Source: an uncultured Lentisphaeria bacterium | GTDB taxonomy: Bacteria > Verrucomicrobiota > Lentisphaeria > JABSQK01 > CAJWLW01 | Reading direction: 5' to 3' | Length of the DNA: 6,788 bases | Assembly: GCA_913042885.1 (NCBI GenBank) | Contig: CAJWLW010000269.1 | Location: 1 to 6,788 of the forward strand | In this document: positions 1 through 6,788 of the stretch, in pieces | Layout of the letters: the number at the start of each line of letters is the position of its first letter | How positions within the stretch are numbered: position 1 is the stretch's first letter | Translations under genes and position numbers: made by a program | Notes under the pieces: model-generated | Seen by the model: only the letters and a program-made list of their open reading frames with translations | Databases searched by the model: none | What the model was told of the DNA's origin: nothing

Positions 1-308
1 AGCGACTCCCAGCCGCGATCGAAGAAGCAGCCGGCGTTGTTTACCAGGATGTCGAGCCGGCCCATGTTTTGTACAGTTTCGTCTATGAGCCGTTGTCGCT
101 CCTGCCCATCGCTCACATCAGCCTGAATGAAGACGGCCTGGCAGCCGCCCGCTGTGATCTCAGCCAGTTGGGTATCGATGTCGTCCGGACGATACACATC
201 GTTCATCACGACATCGGCGCCGGCTTCGGCGAGTACCCGGAGAATGCCGTTGCCGATGCCGCGGCCGGAGCCGGTGACCAATGCAGTCTTTCCAGCGAGT
301 GAAAACAC
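1..308 (-). CDS. Short-chain dehydrogenase/reductase (SDR family), N-terminal part, runs off window
   Basis: This is the first 102 residues of a classical SDR oxidoreductase, an NAD(P)H-dependent enzyme that reduces or oxidises a carbonyl/alcohol group in the cytoplasm. The Rossmann nucleotide-binding motif is TGSGRGIG (residues 12-19), the adenine-binding Asp is in ADV (D64), and NNAG is at 90-93. These are the expected elements in the expected order. An Asp (D37) near the end of the second strand suggests a preference for NAD(H), which is inference. The catalytic Ser-Tyr-Lys lies beyond the left edge, so activity and substrate cannot be judged. The start chosen is GTG at 306-308, giving MFSLAGKTALVTG, a usual SDR beginning. 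No ATG lies in frame nearby and no clear Shine-Dalgarno is visible. It starts 13 bases after the glutaredoxin stop, so it is probably the fourth gene of the same operon and translationally linked to it. Confidence 0.9.
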   Translation of the reverse strand, partial: MFSLAGKTALVTGSGRGIGNGILRVLAEAGADVVMNDVYRPDDIDTQLAEITAGGCQAVFIQADVSDGQERQRLIDETVQNMGRLDILVNNAGCFFDRGWES

Positions 309-321
309 TTGTGTGCCGTGG

Positions 322-648
322 CTATTCGGCGTTTTTACCGACGATAATTTTTTCGAGTTCACCAGACTGGTATAGCTCGATCACGATATCGCAGCCGCCG
401 ACGAATTCGCCGTCGACGTAGAGTTGCGGAATCGTTGGCCAGTCCGAAAACCCCTTGATTCCGTCACGCAGTTCGGGGTTCGCCGCGTCGTCGAGGACGT
501 TGGCGCTGCCGAATTTGACATCGAGACGCTTGAGGACTTCGACGACGCGGCTGGAAAAGCCGCACATCGGTTCCGCCGGTGTGCCTTTCATGAACACCAT
601 CACCTTGTTGTCGTCGACCAATTTCTGGATTCGTTCCTGAACGCTCAT
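322..648 (-). CDS. grxD: Monothiol glutaredoxin, Grx4/GrxD family (CGFS type)
   Basis: This 108-residue protein is a complete single-domain monothiol glutaredoxin. The family binds a glutathione-ligated [2Fe-2S] cluster as a homodimer or with a BolA partner, and passes clusters to target proteins in the cytoplasm. It has little classical disulfide reductase activity. Visible hallmarks are FMKG with K21, the active site CGFS (C29-S32), the WPTIPQLYV segment (70-78) with cis-Pro P74, and GGCDI (84-88), which together form the glutathione site. The length is typical of bacterial GrxD. The ATG at 646-648 is preceded by a good Shine-Dalgarno, CGGAG at 659-655, six bases away. The bolA-family gene lies 41 bases upstream on the same strand, and this pairing is known in many proteobacteria. 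The SDR gene follows after 13 bases. The family assignment is close to certain. Confidence 0.97.
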   Translation of the reverse strand: MSVQERIQKLVDDNKVMVFMKGTPAEPMCGFSSRVVEVLKRLDVKFGSANVLDDAANPELRDGIKGFSDWPTIPQLYVDGEFVGGCDIVIELYQSGELEKIIVGKNAE

Positions 649-689
649 GATATGCTCCGATGGTTGGAATTAACAAAATGTGAACGGCT

Positions 690-926
690 CTACCGGTTTT
701 TCCATTTTTCCGGCGTATAGGTTTTCAGCGCCAGAGCGTGCAGCGTTTCGCTGCCGAACGCTGACTTCAGCGGCGTCATGACCATCCTGTGCTGCTTGAC
801 CAGGGGCACGCCTTCAAAGGCGGGACTGATGACGATGGCATCGAGGTGCACGCCATCGTTCATATTGATGATTACAGTAGCGTCGGGTACGGCTTCCTGT
901 ATCAACCGCTCGATATCTTTCTGCAT
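690..926 (-). CDS. ibaG: BolA/IbaG family iron-sulfur metabolism protein
   Basis: This 78-residue BolA-domain protein most resembles the short IbaG (YrbA) branch. BolA proteins bind CGFS glutaredoxins and share a [2Fe-2S] cluster. They have roles in cluster delivery, acid or stress response, and in some cases DNA binding. What can be seen: an N-terminal helix (MQKDIERLIQEAVPDA), the DGVH loop with H27, FEG (38-40), KQHRMV (44-49), and the C-terminal signature LHALALKTYTPEKW (62-75) with the invariant His H63. By analogy with characterised BolA-Grx complexes, H27 and H63 are the candidate cluster ligands, which is inference. The ATG at 924-926 has a GGAG Shine-Dalgarno eight bases upstream. 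The gene starts 16 bases after the aldo/keto reductase stop and precedes grxD, supporting co-expression of a BolA-Grx pair. BolA membership is firm. The choice of IbaG over BolA rests on length and the DGxH loop. Confidence 0.92.
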   Translation of the reverse strand: MQKDIERLIQEAVPDATVIINMNDGVHLDAIVISPAFEGVPLVKQHRMVMTPLKSAFGSETLHALALKTYTPEKWKNR

Positions 927-942
927 CGCAAGTGCTCCGTTT

Positions 943-1860
943 CTAACCCAGCGTCAGTAGAACTTCCAGTTGCTCGATACGTTTTGCACCGACTATGACG
1001 GATCTCACGCCCGGCTGTTCCAGCAGCCATTGAACGGCATACTGCACGGGGCTCAAGCCGGCGGCGTCGGCCTCGTCGGCGAAGGCTTCGAGTTGATCGA
1101 ACACGTCGTCGGTGATTACTTCGGTCTCCAGGGTCATCCAGCCCGACATTTCGGACATGCGGCTCCCTTCCGGGCTTGCTGCGCCGCGTTTATACTTGCC
1201 TGAGAGCAGCCCGGTCGCCAGGGCACGGTAAGGTGTGGCTGCGATGCCGGCATCGGCACAGAGCGGCAATTGTTCGCTTTCGACGTCGCGCTTCAACCAG
1301 TTGTACCAGAACTGGTTGAGGACCGGTTTCGGCCAGCCGTTGTCAGCGCAGATTGTCAGCATTTCGGGGATCGTTTCCGGCTCGAAATTCGAAAAGCCCC
1401 AGTGTCTGATTTTTCCGGCCTCGATCAGTTCAGCCATGACCCCGATAGACTCCTGCAGCGGCGTTTCCGGATCGGGTTTGTGGAGTTCGAAGAAATCGAC
1501 ATAATCGGTTTGCATCCGTGTCAGACTGCGGTCGATCTGGTGCGTCATATGGTCGCGCCCGAGCCCGGAGCCCTGGTAGCTGTCGTCACCGACGGCGTTG
1601 CCGACTTTCGTGGTGACCACGGCGCGATCTCGTCGCCCTTCGAGCGCCTCGCCAAGGATCGTTTCGGCGACCCCGCCCGGTGAACCAATGGTGCGGTCGT
1701 AGCCCTCGTACATATCCGCGGTGTCGATGAATGTGATGCCGTTGTCGATGGCCCACTGGACCATGCGGACCGAATCCGATCGAGACACCGGATTGCCGAG
1801 GAGCATGGTGCCGAGACAGACAACCGAGACGTCGATATCTGCGATGCGTCGTTGTTTCAT
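943..1860 (-). CDS. Aldo/keto reductase (slightly short at the C-terminus)
   Basis: This 305-residue TIM-barrel aldo/keto reductase is a cytoplasmic NAD(P)H-dependent reductase of aldehydes or ketones. The physiological substrate cannot be read from the sequence. The catalytic tetrad is complete: D46 and Y51 in FIDTADMY, K85 in VVTTK, and H127 in FFELHKPD. Further family signatures are SLTRMQTDYVD (112-122), AGKIRHWGFSNFEP (148-161), and the cofactor-phosphate/adenine segment near SVIVGAKRIEQLE (287-299). The start used is ATG 1858-1860 (MKQRRIADIDVSVVCLGTM), where similarity to the family begins. The frame stays open upstream to an ATG at 2010, but that extension looks non-conserved. No clear Shine-Dalgarno precedes either start. 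The protein stops directly after QLEVLLTLG, whereas relatives usually continue roughly 20-30 residues, so a C-terminal helix seems absent. It is the first gene of the probable four-gene operon, with bolA 16 bases downstream. Confidence 0.93.
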   Translation of the reverse strand: MKQRRIADIDVSVVCLGTMLLGNPVSRSDSVRMVQWAIDNGITFIDTADMYEGYDRTIGSPGGVAETILGEALEGRRDRAVVTTKVGNAVGDDSYQGSGLGRDHMTHQIDRSLTRMQTDYVDFFELHKPDPETPLQESIGVMAELIEAGKIRHWGFSNFEPETIPEMLTICADNGWPKPVLNQFWYNWLKRDVESEQLPLCADAGIAATPYRALATGLLSGKYKRGAASPEGSRMSEMSGWMTLETEVITDDVFDQLEAFADEADAAGLSPVQYAVQWLLEQPGVRSVIVGAKRIEQLEVLLTLG

Positions 1861-1931
1861 AGCATTTCGGAGTGTAGTCTGATGTAACGTTGTAGCCCCG
1901 TCAGAGTCGGTGACGGTGACTGCGGTGGTCC

Positions 1932-1961
1932 ATAAGATCACGTTACTCGAACCAAATGCAA
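1932..1961 (-). promoter_or_regulatory. Candidate sigma-70-type promoter for the aldo/keto reductase-bolA-grxD-SDR operon
   Basis: Read on the minus strand, TTGCAT (1961-1956) and TCTTAT (1937-1932) are separated by 18 bases. They match the consensus boxes at 3/6 and 4/6 positions. Transcription would begin near 1925, leaving a leader of about 65 bases before the ATG at 1860. The location is right for the first gene of the operon, but the match is weak and such matches arise by chance. If this is the real promoter, the longer in-frame start at 2010 could not be used. Confidence 0.25.
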
Positions 1962-2015
1962 ATACTGCGACCAACCGGCTGGCGGGAACTCCGGAAGCAC
2001 CTTCTTGCATTCAGC

Positions 2016-2050
2016 CGGCGGCACGTTCCAGTATGCGGTTCCTGCCGCCG
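2016..2050. repeat. 8-bp perfect inverted repeat upstream of the M16 protease gene
   Basis: CGGCGGCA (2016-2023) and TGCCGCCG (2043-2050) are exact reverse complements separated by 19 bases. The spacer itself carries GTTCC twice as a direct repeat (2025-2029 and 2038-2042). The element ends 32 bases before the protease ATG. It could be a leader stem-loop or a dimeric operator, or simply chance in G+C-rich DNA. There is no T-run, so it is not a terminator. Confidence 0.3.
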
Positions 2051-2082
2051 ATCATTCCATTGCTGATGTAGGGTAAGAAAAG

Positions 2083-4878
2083 ATGAATCGATTGTCCGGA
2101 TACGTTCCGTTCCTGCTGCTGTTTCTGGTTTTCGGCGGTTGCGAACGGCAGCAGAAGAAACTGCGTTTCGATCCCGATTTCACTATCGGGACATTGCGCA
2201 ACGGTGTCAGCTATTACGTCCGCCACAATGGCAAGCCGGCGAATCGCCTGGAGTTGCGCCTCGTGGTGCGAACAGGTTCGGTGCTGGAGGAAGACGACCA
2301 GCAGGGACTGGCGCATTTTCTCGAGCACATGGCCTTCAACGGCACCGCACACTACGACAAACAGGCCCTGGTCGATTATCTCGAAGGCATCGGCATGCGT
2401 TTCGGTCCGGATCTCAACGCATATACCAGCTTCGACGAAACGGTCTACAAGCTGCAACTGCCAACTGACAATGCCGAGGCACTGGACGCCGGTTTCCGAA
2501 TCCTGTGCGACTGGGCTTTCGGTATCCGCAACGACAGCGAGGAGATCGACGCGGAACGCGGTGTCGTCATCGAGGAGTGGCGCGGTCGCCGGGGTGCCGG
2601 ACAGCGCATCTGGGACAAGCATTTTGAAATCCTGTTTCATGGTTCGCAGTATGCCGTGCGCAGGCCGATCGGGAAGAAGGAGGTCCTTGATACATTCGAC
2701 CACGGCCGCTTGCGTGATTTCTACAATACCTGGTACCGGCCGGAGTTGACGGCGGTGATCGCCGTCGGTGATTTCAATGAAGATGCTCTGGTCGCGAAAA
2801 TTCGTGAGTATTTCAGCGAAGAGCCTGCCCGAAAAAGCCCCACAGAGCGGCCGCACTTCGATATGCCTGACCACGAGGAAAGGCTCGTCAGCATCGTCAC
2901 GGACGCGGAGGCGACTTCGTCGTCGGTCAACATCTATTACAAGCACGAGGTGTCACTGCCGCGTACGGTGGATGACTTTCGTCGGGAACTGATCGAGTCG
3001 CTGTTCACCGGCATGCTCAATCAGCGTTACGACGAGGAGCGGCAGAAGGCGGATGCGCCGTTTCTGGGGGCCTATACGAGTAAATCAGCCTATGTCCGTG
3101 CCAGTGAGTTTTTCATGCTCGGCGCGGAAGTCAGCGACAACGGGTGGCTGCGTGGTATGACGGCGGTCCTGGCCGAGGCTGCTCGCGTGCGGCGGTTCGG
3201 CTTTACTGCCGGCGAGCTCGAGCGGCTGAAGGCGGAAATGATGAGCGGCATCGAGCGGGCTTATGCCGAGCGCAACTCGACCGAGTCCCGCGCTTTCGTC
3301 CGGCGCTGCACACGGCACTTTACCCGTGGCGCTATCAGCGTCGGTGTCGAAGACCGGCTGGAGCTTTACAGGCAGTTGTTGCCGACGATCGAGCTTGCCC
3401 ACGTCAATATCCTGGCGGCGGAGTTGATGACTGCGGGTAACTGTGTCGTGCTCGTGGACGGGCCCGAGAAAGACGGCGTTACGCCGCCCTCGAAGGACGA
3501 AGTGCTGAAGGTCTTCGACGACGTTGCGGCGCTCGATCTGGAGCCGTATGTCGATGATGTCGCCGACCAGCCGCTCATCGGTCAACTGCCGGATGCGGGC
3601 CGGGTCATGCGCCGCGAACGGGTCGAAGCGGTCGACCTCACCATTTGGCACCTCAGCAACGGTGCCCGGGTCATGCTCAAGCCGACGACATTCAAGCAGG
3701 ACGAAATCCTCTTGCACGCCTGGAGTTCCGGCGGTCATTCGCTGGTTGGGGACGCCGACTACATACCCGCCGCCAGTGCCGATTCACTGATGAATCGATC
3801 GGGCTGGGGCGACTTTTCGAAAGCCCAGTTGCAGAAGAAGTTGGCAGGGAAGACCGCCTCTGCGAGTCCGTACATCGGCGAACTCAGCGAAGGCGTTCGC
3901 GGCGGCTGCCGGCCGGCCGATCTGGAGGTCATGATGCAGCTGGTGCATCTGATATTTACCGCACCGCGGGTCGACGACGAGGCCTGCCAGGCCTATCTGG
4001 CGCGACTGCGTACGAAACTGGAGAATCGCCTGGCACGGCCCGAAGCGGTTTTCAATGACGAAATCGAAGTAACCATGTCCCAGGGTCACCTGCGCCGCAA
4101 GCCGTGGACACCGGAGACGCTGGAGGAAATGGATGCTGAGCGGTCATTGCAACTATTTCGCGAGCGTTTTGAGTCCGCCGGTGATTTTACATTTCTGTTC
4201 GTTGGGAACTTCGACACCGGCGAACTGGAATCGCTGGTCGAAAAGTACGTCGCCAGTTTACCCGCCGGGTCCGACGAGAGCTGGCGCGACCCGGATGTCC
4301 GGCCGGCGGCGGGCAAGATCGACCGCACGGTCCGCAAGGGCGTTGATCCCAAGAGCCGGGTGCGGATGAAATTCGGCGGTGACATCACGTTCAACTATCA
4401 GGAACGCTATTGGATCTACTCGATGGTCAGTGCGCTGCGGACGCGTTTGCGTGAAGAGGTGCGCGAAGCCATTGGCGGTACCTACAGTGTTCGCGCGTAT
4501 GCCTCGATCGACCACTATCCGGTACCTTGGTTCGAGATCAACATCGGCTTCGGCTGTGCGCCGGATCAGGTCGAGATGCTGATCGATGCCGTCCGGCGAG
4601 AGATCGAAAACCTGCAGTCGGAACTGCTGGAAGAATCGTATCTGACCAAGGTTACCCAGACACAGTTGCGGGAACGCGAAGTCAGCCTGGAACGCAATAG
4701 TTTCTGGCTGCACATCCTGCACTATTACGACTGGCACGGCGAGGATGTCAAGACGGTTCTGGATTTCGAGAACTACGTGAGCGCTTTGTCGCTGTCGGAC
4801 ATCCGAGACACTGCCCGTCGCTGCTTCGGCACACCGAATGTCGCGACCTTCATACTTCGACCGGAAGACCAACCGTAG
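2083..4878 (+). CDS. M16 family zinc metalloprotease, PqqL/insulinase type, probable lipoprotein
   Basis: This 931-residue two-half M16 protease is about the length of E. coli PqqL. The family cleaves small proteins or peptides in a closed chamber; the related FusC processes imported plant ferredoxin for iron. Residues 1-20 form a hydrophobic signal ending FGGC, a plausible lipobox with C20. E21 after the Cys would suit outer-membrane sorting (inference). The Phe at -3 is not ideal. The first M16 domain (about 40-190) carries the inverted zinc motif HFLEH (H78, E81, H82). The third ligand is in AERGVVIEEWR, probably E165 with E158 nearby. AFNGT (84-88) and NAYTSFDETVY (112-122) are strongly PqqL-like. 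M16_C-type domains lie near 205-385 and 690-870. The second half lacks HxxEH, as expected, and carries the REAIGGTYSV (794-803) substrate-binding Arg/Tyr region. The start has only a weak AGGG nine bases upstream. The gene stands alone, divergent from the redox operon and convergent with aceE. Confidence 0.93.
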   Translation: MNRLSGYVPFLLLFLVFGGCERQQKKLRFDPDFTIGTLRNGVSYYVRHNGKPANRLELRLVVRTGSVLEEDDQQGLAHFLEHMAFNGTAHYDKQALVDYLEGIGMRFGPDLNAYTSFDETVYKLQLPTDNAEALDAGFRILCDWAFGIRNDSEEIDAERGVVIEEWRGRRGAGQRIWDKHFEILFHGSQYAVRRPIGKKEVLDTFDHGRLRDFYNTWYRPELTAVIAVGDFNEDALVAKIREYFSEEPARKSPTERPHFDMPDHEERLVSIVTDAEATSSSVNIYYKHEVSLPRTVDDFRRELIESLFTGMLNQRYDEERQKADAPFLGAYTSKSAYVRASEFFMLGAEVSDNGWLRGMTAVLAEAARVRRFGFTAGELERLKAEMMSGIERAYAERNSTESRAFVRRCTRHFTRGAISVGVEDRLELYRQLLPTIELAHVNILAAELMTAGNCVVLVDGPEKDGVTPPSKDEVLKVFDDVAALDLEPYVDDVADQPLIGQLPDAGRVMRRERVEAVDLTIWHLSNGARVMLKPTTFKQDEILLHAWSSGGHSLVGDADYIPAASADSLMNRSGWGDFSKAQLQKKLAGKTASASPYIGELSEGVRGGCRPADLEVMMQLVHLIFTAPRVDDEACQAYLARLRTKLENRLARPEAVFNDEIEVTMSQGHLRRKPWTPETLEEMDAERSLQLFRERFESAGDFTFLFVGNFDTGELESLVEKYVASLPAGSDESWRDPDVRPAAGKIDRTVRKGVDPKSRVRMKFGGDITFNYQERYWIYSMVSALRTRLREEVREAIGGTYSVRAYASIDHYPVPWFEINIGFGCAPDQVEMLIDAVRREIENLQSELLEESYLTKVTQTQLREREVSLERNSFWLHILHYYDWHGEDVKTVLDFENYVSALSLSDIRDTARRCFGTPNVATFILRPEDQP

Positions 4879-4937
4879 CGCGGAACTTTCCGAGCGGGGG
4901 TTTCCATTGATATCGATCCGTGGCGCCGGGAGAAGCC

Positions 4938-6788
4938 TTATACGTCCAGTGGATTGATCTTGTCCGGATCGATGTCCAGTTGCTTGCGAGCCCGTCGAAT
5001 CGCTTTACTATCGAGTTTGCCCTGACGAAAGAGCTCGACAAGCGCTGCATACGCAATCGTGGCGGCATCGATCTCGAAGTAGCGGCGCAGCGCTTCGCGA
5101 CTTTCGCTGCGGCCAAAACCATCGGTGCCCAGGGATACAGGTGGCCGCGGAAACCAGCGGGCAATGGAATCCGGCAGCGCTTTCAGATAATCCGAGGCGA
5201 CGACACAGGCGCCCTCGGAATCGGCCAGGCATTCACTGACCCACGCCGCTCGCGGTTGGTCGGGGTGCAGCAAGTTCCAGCGCTCCGTGGCGATGCCGTC
5301 CTCATGGAGTTGCTGGAAGCTGGTGATGCTCCAGACGGCCGCGGCGACCTCGAACTCTTCCTCGAGGATCTGCTGTGCCTTCAGCGCTTCGTTGATGATG
5401 CTGCCGCTGGAAAAAAGATTGGCTTTGTTGCCGAAAGTTGTCGTTGACTGCCGGAACAGATACATGCCCTTGAGCACACTGGCCTCGATATCGTCCGCCA
5501 TATCCGGCATGGCATAGGCTTCGTTCTGCACCGTCAGGTAGTAGATGACGTCTTCGTTCTCGGTGTACATGCGGCGTACACCTTCGCGCATGATGATCGC
5601 AAGCTCAAAGGCGAATGCCGGATCGTAGGCGACGATGTGCGGATAACCGTACGCGAAGAGATGACTGTGGCCGTCCTGATGCTGGAGACCTTCGCCGTTG
5701 AGTGTGGTGCGGCCGGATGTGGCGCCGATCAGGAAGCCGCGCGCCCGCTGGTCACCGGCAGCGTAGATCAGATCACCGACACGCTGGAAGCCGAAGATCG
5801 AATAAAACACAAATACCGGCAGCGTCGGGATGCCGTGCGTGGCATATGCGGTTCCGGCAGCGATAAAGGACGACAATCCACCCGCCTCGGATATGCCCTC
5901 TTCGATGAGCTGACCCTCGCGAACTTCTCGGTAATACATCAGGCTTTCGCTGTCGACGGGGTCGTACAACTGACCGATATGCGAATAGATGCCGTACTTC
6001 CGGAACAGCGCCTCCATGCCGAACGTCCGGGCCTCGTCCGGCACGATCGGTACGATGTAGCGGCCCATGTCGGCGTCTGTCAGCAGTTTTGCCAGGATCC
6101 GCACGAACATGCTGGTTGTCGAGACGGCGCGGCCGTTGGTACCGTGCAGAAATTCCTCGAACAGCCTGGTATCCGGCCCGGTCGTGGTTACCGCGGCCGT
6201 CGGTCGACAGGGTACGAAGCCGCCGAGTACCGCCCGGCGTTTGAGCAGGTAGCTGATTTCCGGACTGTCCTTCGGGGGGCCGTAAAACGACAACTCTTCG
6301 ACCTGGGTGTCGGACAGCGGGATGCCCAGGCGCGTGCGGATCTGGCGCAGGATGTCGACGTTCAACTTCTTCTGCTGATGCGCTGTCATGCGGCCTTCCC
6401 CGACCTCGCCCATGCCGAAGCCCTTGATCGTTTTGGCGAGAATTACGGACGGCGCACCGCGGTATTCCGTAGCCTTTTTGTAGGCGGCATAGACTTTGTT
6501 GGGATCGTGACCCCCGCGGCGGATCGAGCGAATTTGCTCGTCGGTGAGCTGTCGGGCCATTTCCATCAACCGCGGGTCGACGCCGAAGAAATGCTCGCGC
6601 TGATACTCACCGCTGGAAACGCTGTATTTCTGATACTGGCCGTCGACGATTTCGCCCATGCGCTGTACCAGCAGGCCGTCCCGGTCCTGCGCCAGCAAGG
6701 GATCCCAGTCGCTGCCCCAGATCACCTTGATGACATTCCAGCCGGCGCCGCGGAAGACGGTTTCCAGCTCCTGGATGATTTTGCCGTT
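4938..6788 (-). CDS. aceE: Pyruvate dehydrogenase E1 component (homodimeric type), C-terminal part, 5' end outside window
   Basis: This is the last 616 residues of AceE, the thiamine-diphosphate E1 that decarboxylates pyruvate and reductively acetylates the lipoyl groups of E2 in the cytoplasmic pyruvate dehydrogenase complex. The frame is open to the right edge, where it reads NGKIIQELETVF, corresponding to about residue 271 of the roughly 887-residue E. coli protein. Landmarks: GGHDP and KVYAAYKKA; the active-site loop GMGEVGEGRMTAHQQKK with the His equivalent to E. coli H407 (codon 6380-6378); DEARTFGMEALFRKYGIYS; GISE with the Glu equivalent to E571 (5888-5886); GEGLQHQDGHSH with the H640 equivalent (5681-5679); and a C-terminus DGFGRSESREALRRYFE through DPDKINPLDV. 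The ThDP pyrophosphate-binding motif would lie in the missing part. All visible catalytic residues are intact. The TAA stop is at 4940-4938, 59 bases from the convergent protease stop, so no aceF follows directly. Confidence 0.98.
   Translation of the reverse strand, partial: NGKIIQELETVFRGAGWNVIKVIWGSDWDPLLAQDRDGLLVQRMGEIVDGQYQKYSVSSGEYQREHFFGVDPRLMEMARQLTDEQIRSIRRGGHDPNKVYAAYKKATEYRGAPSVILAKTIKGFGMGEVGEGRMTAHQQKKLNVDILRQIRTRLGIPLSDTQVEELSFYGPPKDSPEISYLLKRRAVLGGFVPCRPTAAVTTTGPDTRLFEEFLHGTNGRAVSTTSMFVRILAKLLTDADMGRYIVPIVPDEARTFGMEALFRKYGIYSHIGQLYDPVDSESLMYYREVREGQLIEEGISEAGGLSSFIAAGTAYATHGIPTLPVFVFYSIFGFQRVGDLIYAAGDQRARGFLIGATSGRTTLNGEGLQHQDGHSHLFAYGYPHIVAYDPAFAFELAIIMREGVRRMYTENEDVIYYLTVQNEAYAMPDMADDIEASVLKGMYLFRQSTTTFGNKANLFSSGSIINEALKAQQILEEEFEVAAAVWSITSFQQLHEDGIATERWNLLHPDQPRAAWVSECLADSEGACVVASDYLKALPDSIARWFPRPPVSLGTDGFGRSESREALRRYFEIDAATIAYAALVELFRQGKLDSKAIRRARKQLDIDPDKINPLDV

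Noticed and set aside
1909..1920. Tandem GGTGAC repeated twice in the divergent intergenic region
   Set aside because: Two copies of a six-base unit are too short to distinguish from chance, and no further copies are seen nearby.
2005..2034. Possible plus-strand promoter for the protease: TTGCAT, 18 bases, CAGTAT
   Set aside because: Both boxes match the consensus at only three of six positions and the second lies within the inverted repeat. Support is insufficient to list it as a feature.
2011..2946. Long minus-strand open frame (311 codons) opposite the start of the protease gene, ending immediately before the extended reductase ATG
   Set aside because: It is antisense to the signal peptide and catalytic M16 domain, whose protein is clearly conserved. 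Its translation shows no recognisable domain. Long antisense frames are expected in G+C-rich coding DNA.
3085..3738. Minus-strand open frame of 217 codons inside the protease gene
   Set aside because: It is a shadow of the conserved plus-strand coding sequence, with no family motif and no ribosome site noted.
4258..4872. Minus-strand open frame of 204 codons opposite the 3' end of the protease gene
   Set aside because: It lies opposite the second M16_C-type domain and has no recognisable motif, so it is treated as a shadow.
4879..4937. Possible bidirectional terminator between the protease and aceE stops
   Set aside because: Only a four-base-pair hairpin (CGGA/TCCG around 4881-4892) is visible, with no T-run on either strand. 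It is too weak to call as a terminator.
4920..5447. Plus-strand open frame of 175 codons overlapping the aceE 3' end
   Set aside because: The opposite strand encodes the strongly conserved AceE C-terminus. The plus-strand product resembles nothing I recognise.

Overview
The window is dense, G+C-rich bacterial chromosome with almost no spare intergenic space. A CGFS monothiol glutaredoxin, an IbaG-type BolA protein and a homodimeric-type pyruvate dehydrogenase E1 (AceE) occur together. The AceE fragment follows the E. coli protein almost without gaps. This points to a proteobacterium, most likely a gammaproteobacterium, but that placement is inference from family resemblance. I see no mobile element, CRISPR array, tRNA or rRNA.

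Layout. Positions 1-1860 hold four minus-strand genes, read from high to low coordinates: an aldo/keto reductase, a BolA/IbaG protein, the monothiol glutaredoxin GrxD, and a short-chain dehydrogenase that runs off the left edge. The gaps between them are 16, 41 and 13 bases, so they look like one operon. A 222-base divergent intergenic region (1861-2082) follows, with a weak candidate promoter for the operon and a short inverted repeat in front of the next gene. Positions 2083-4878 on the plus strand encode a 931-residue two-half M16 zinc metalloprotease of the PqqL type with a probable lipoprotein signal. After a 59-base convergent gap, 4938-6788 on the minus strand is the C-terminal two thirds of aceE, whose start lies beyond the right edge.

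Function. BolA-type proteins and CGFS glutaredoxins form [2Fe-2S]-bridged complexes used in iron-sulfur handling, so the adjacent bolA-grxD pair is a functional couple. The flanking NAD(P)H-dependent reductases make the operon a redox and Fe-S cluster, though nothing in the sequence shows their substrates. The protease is probably an envelope protein acting on peptides or small proteins outside the cytoplasm. AceE is the decarboxylating component of the pyruvate dehydrogenase complex and looks unrelated to its neighbours. No aceF follows it in the 59 bases before the convergent protease gene.

Overall this is mostly ordinary core-type sequence. I found no convincing new system. The points worth a second look are the operon composition, the short aldo/keto reductase C-terminus, the orphan lipoprotein-type M16 protease and the detached 3' end of aceE.
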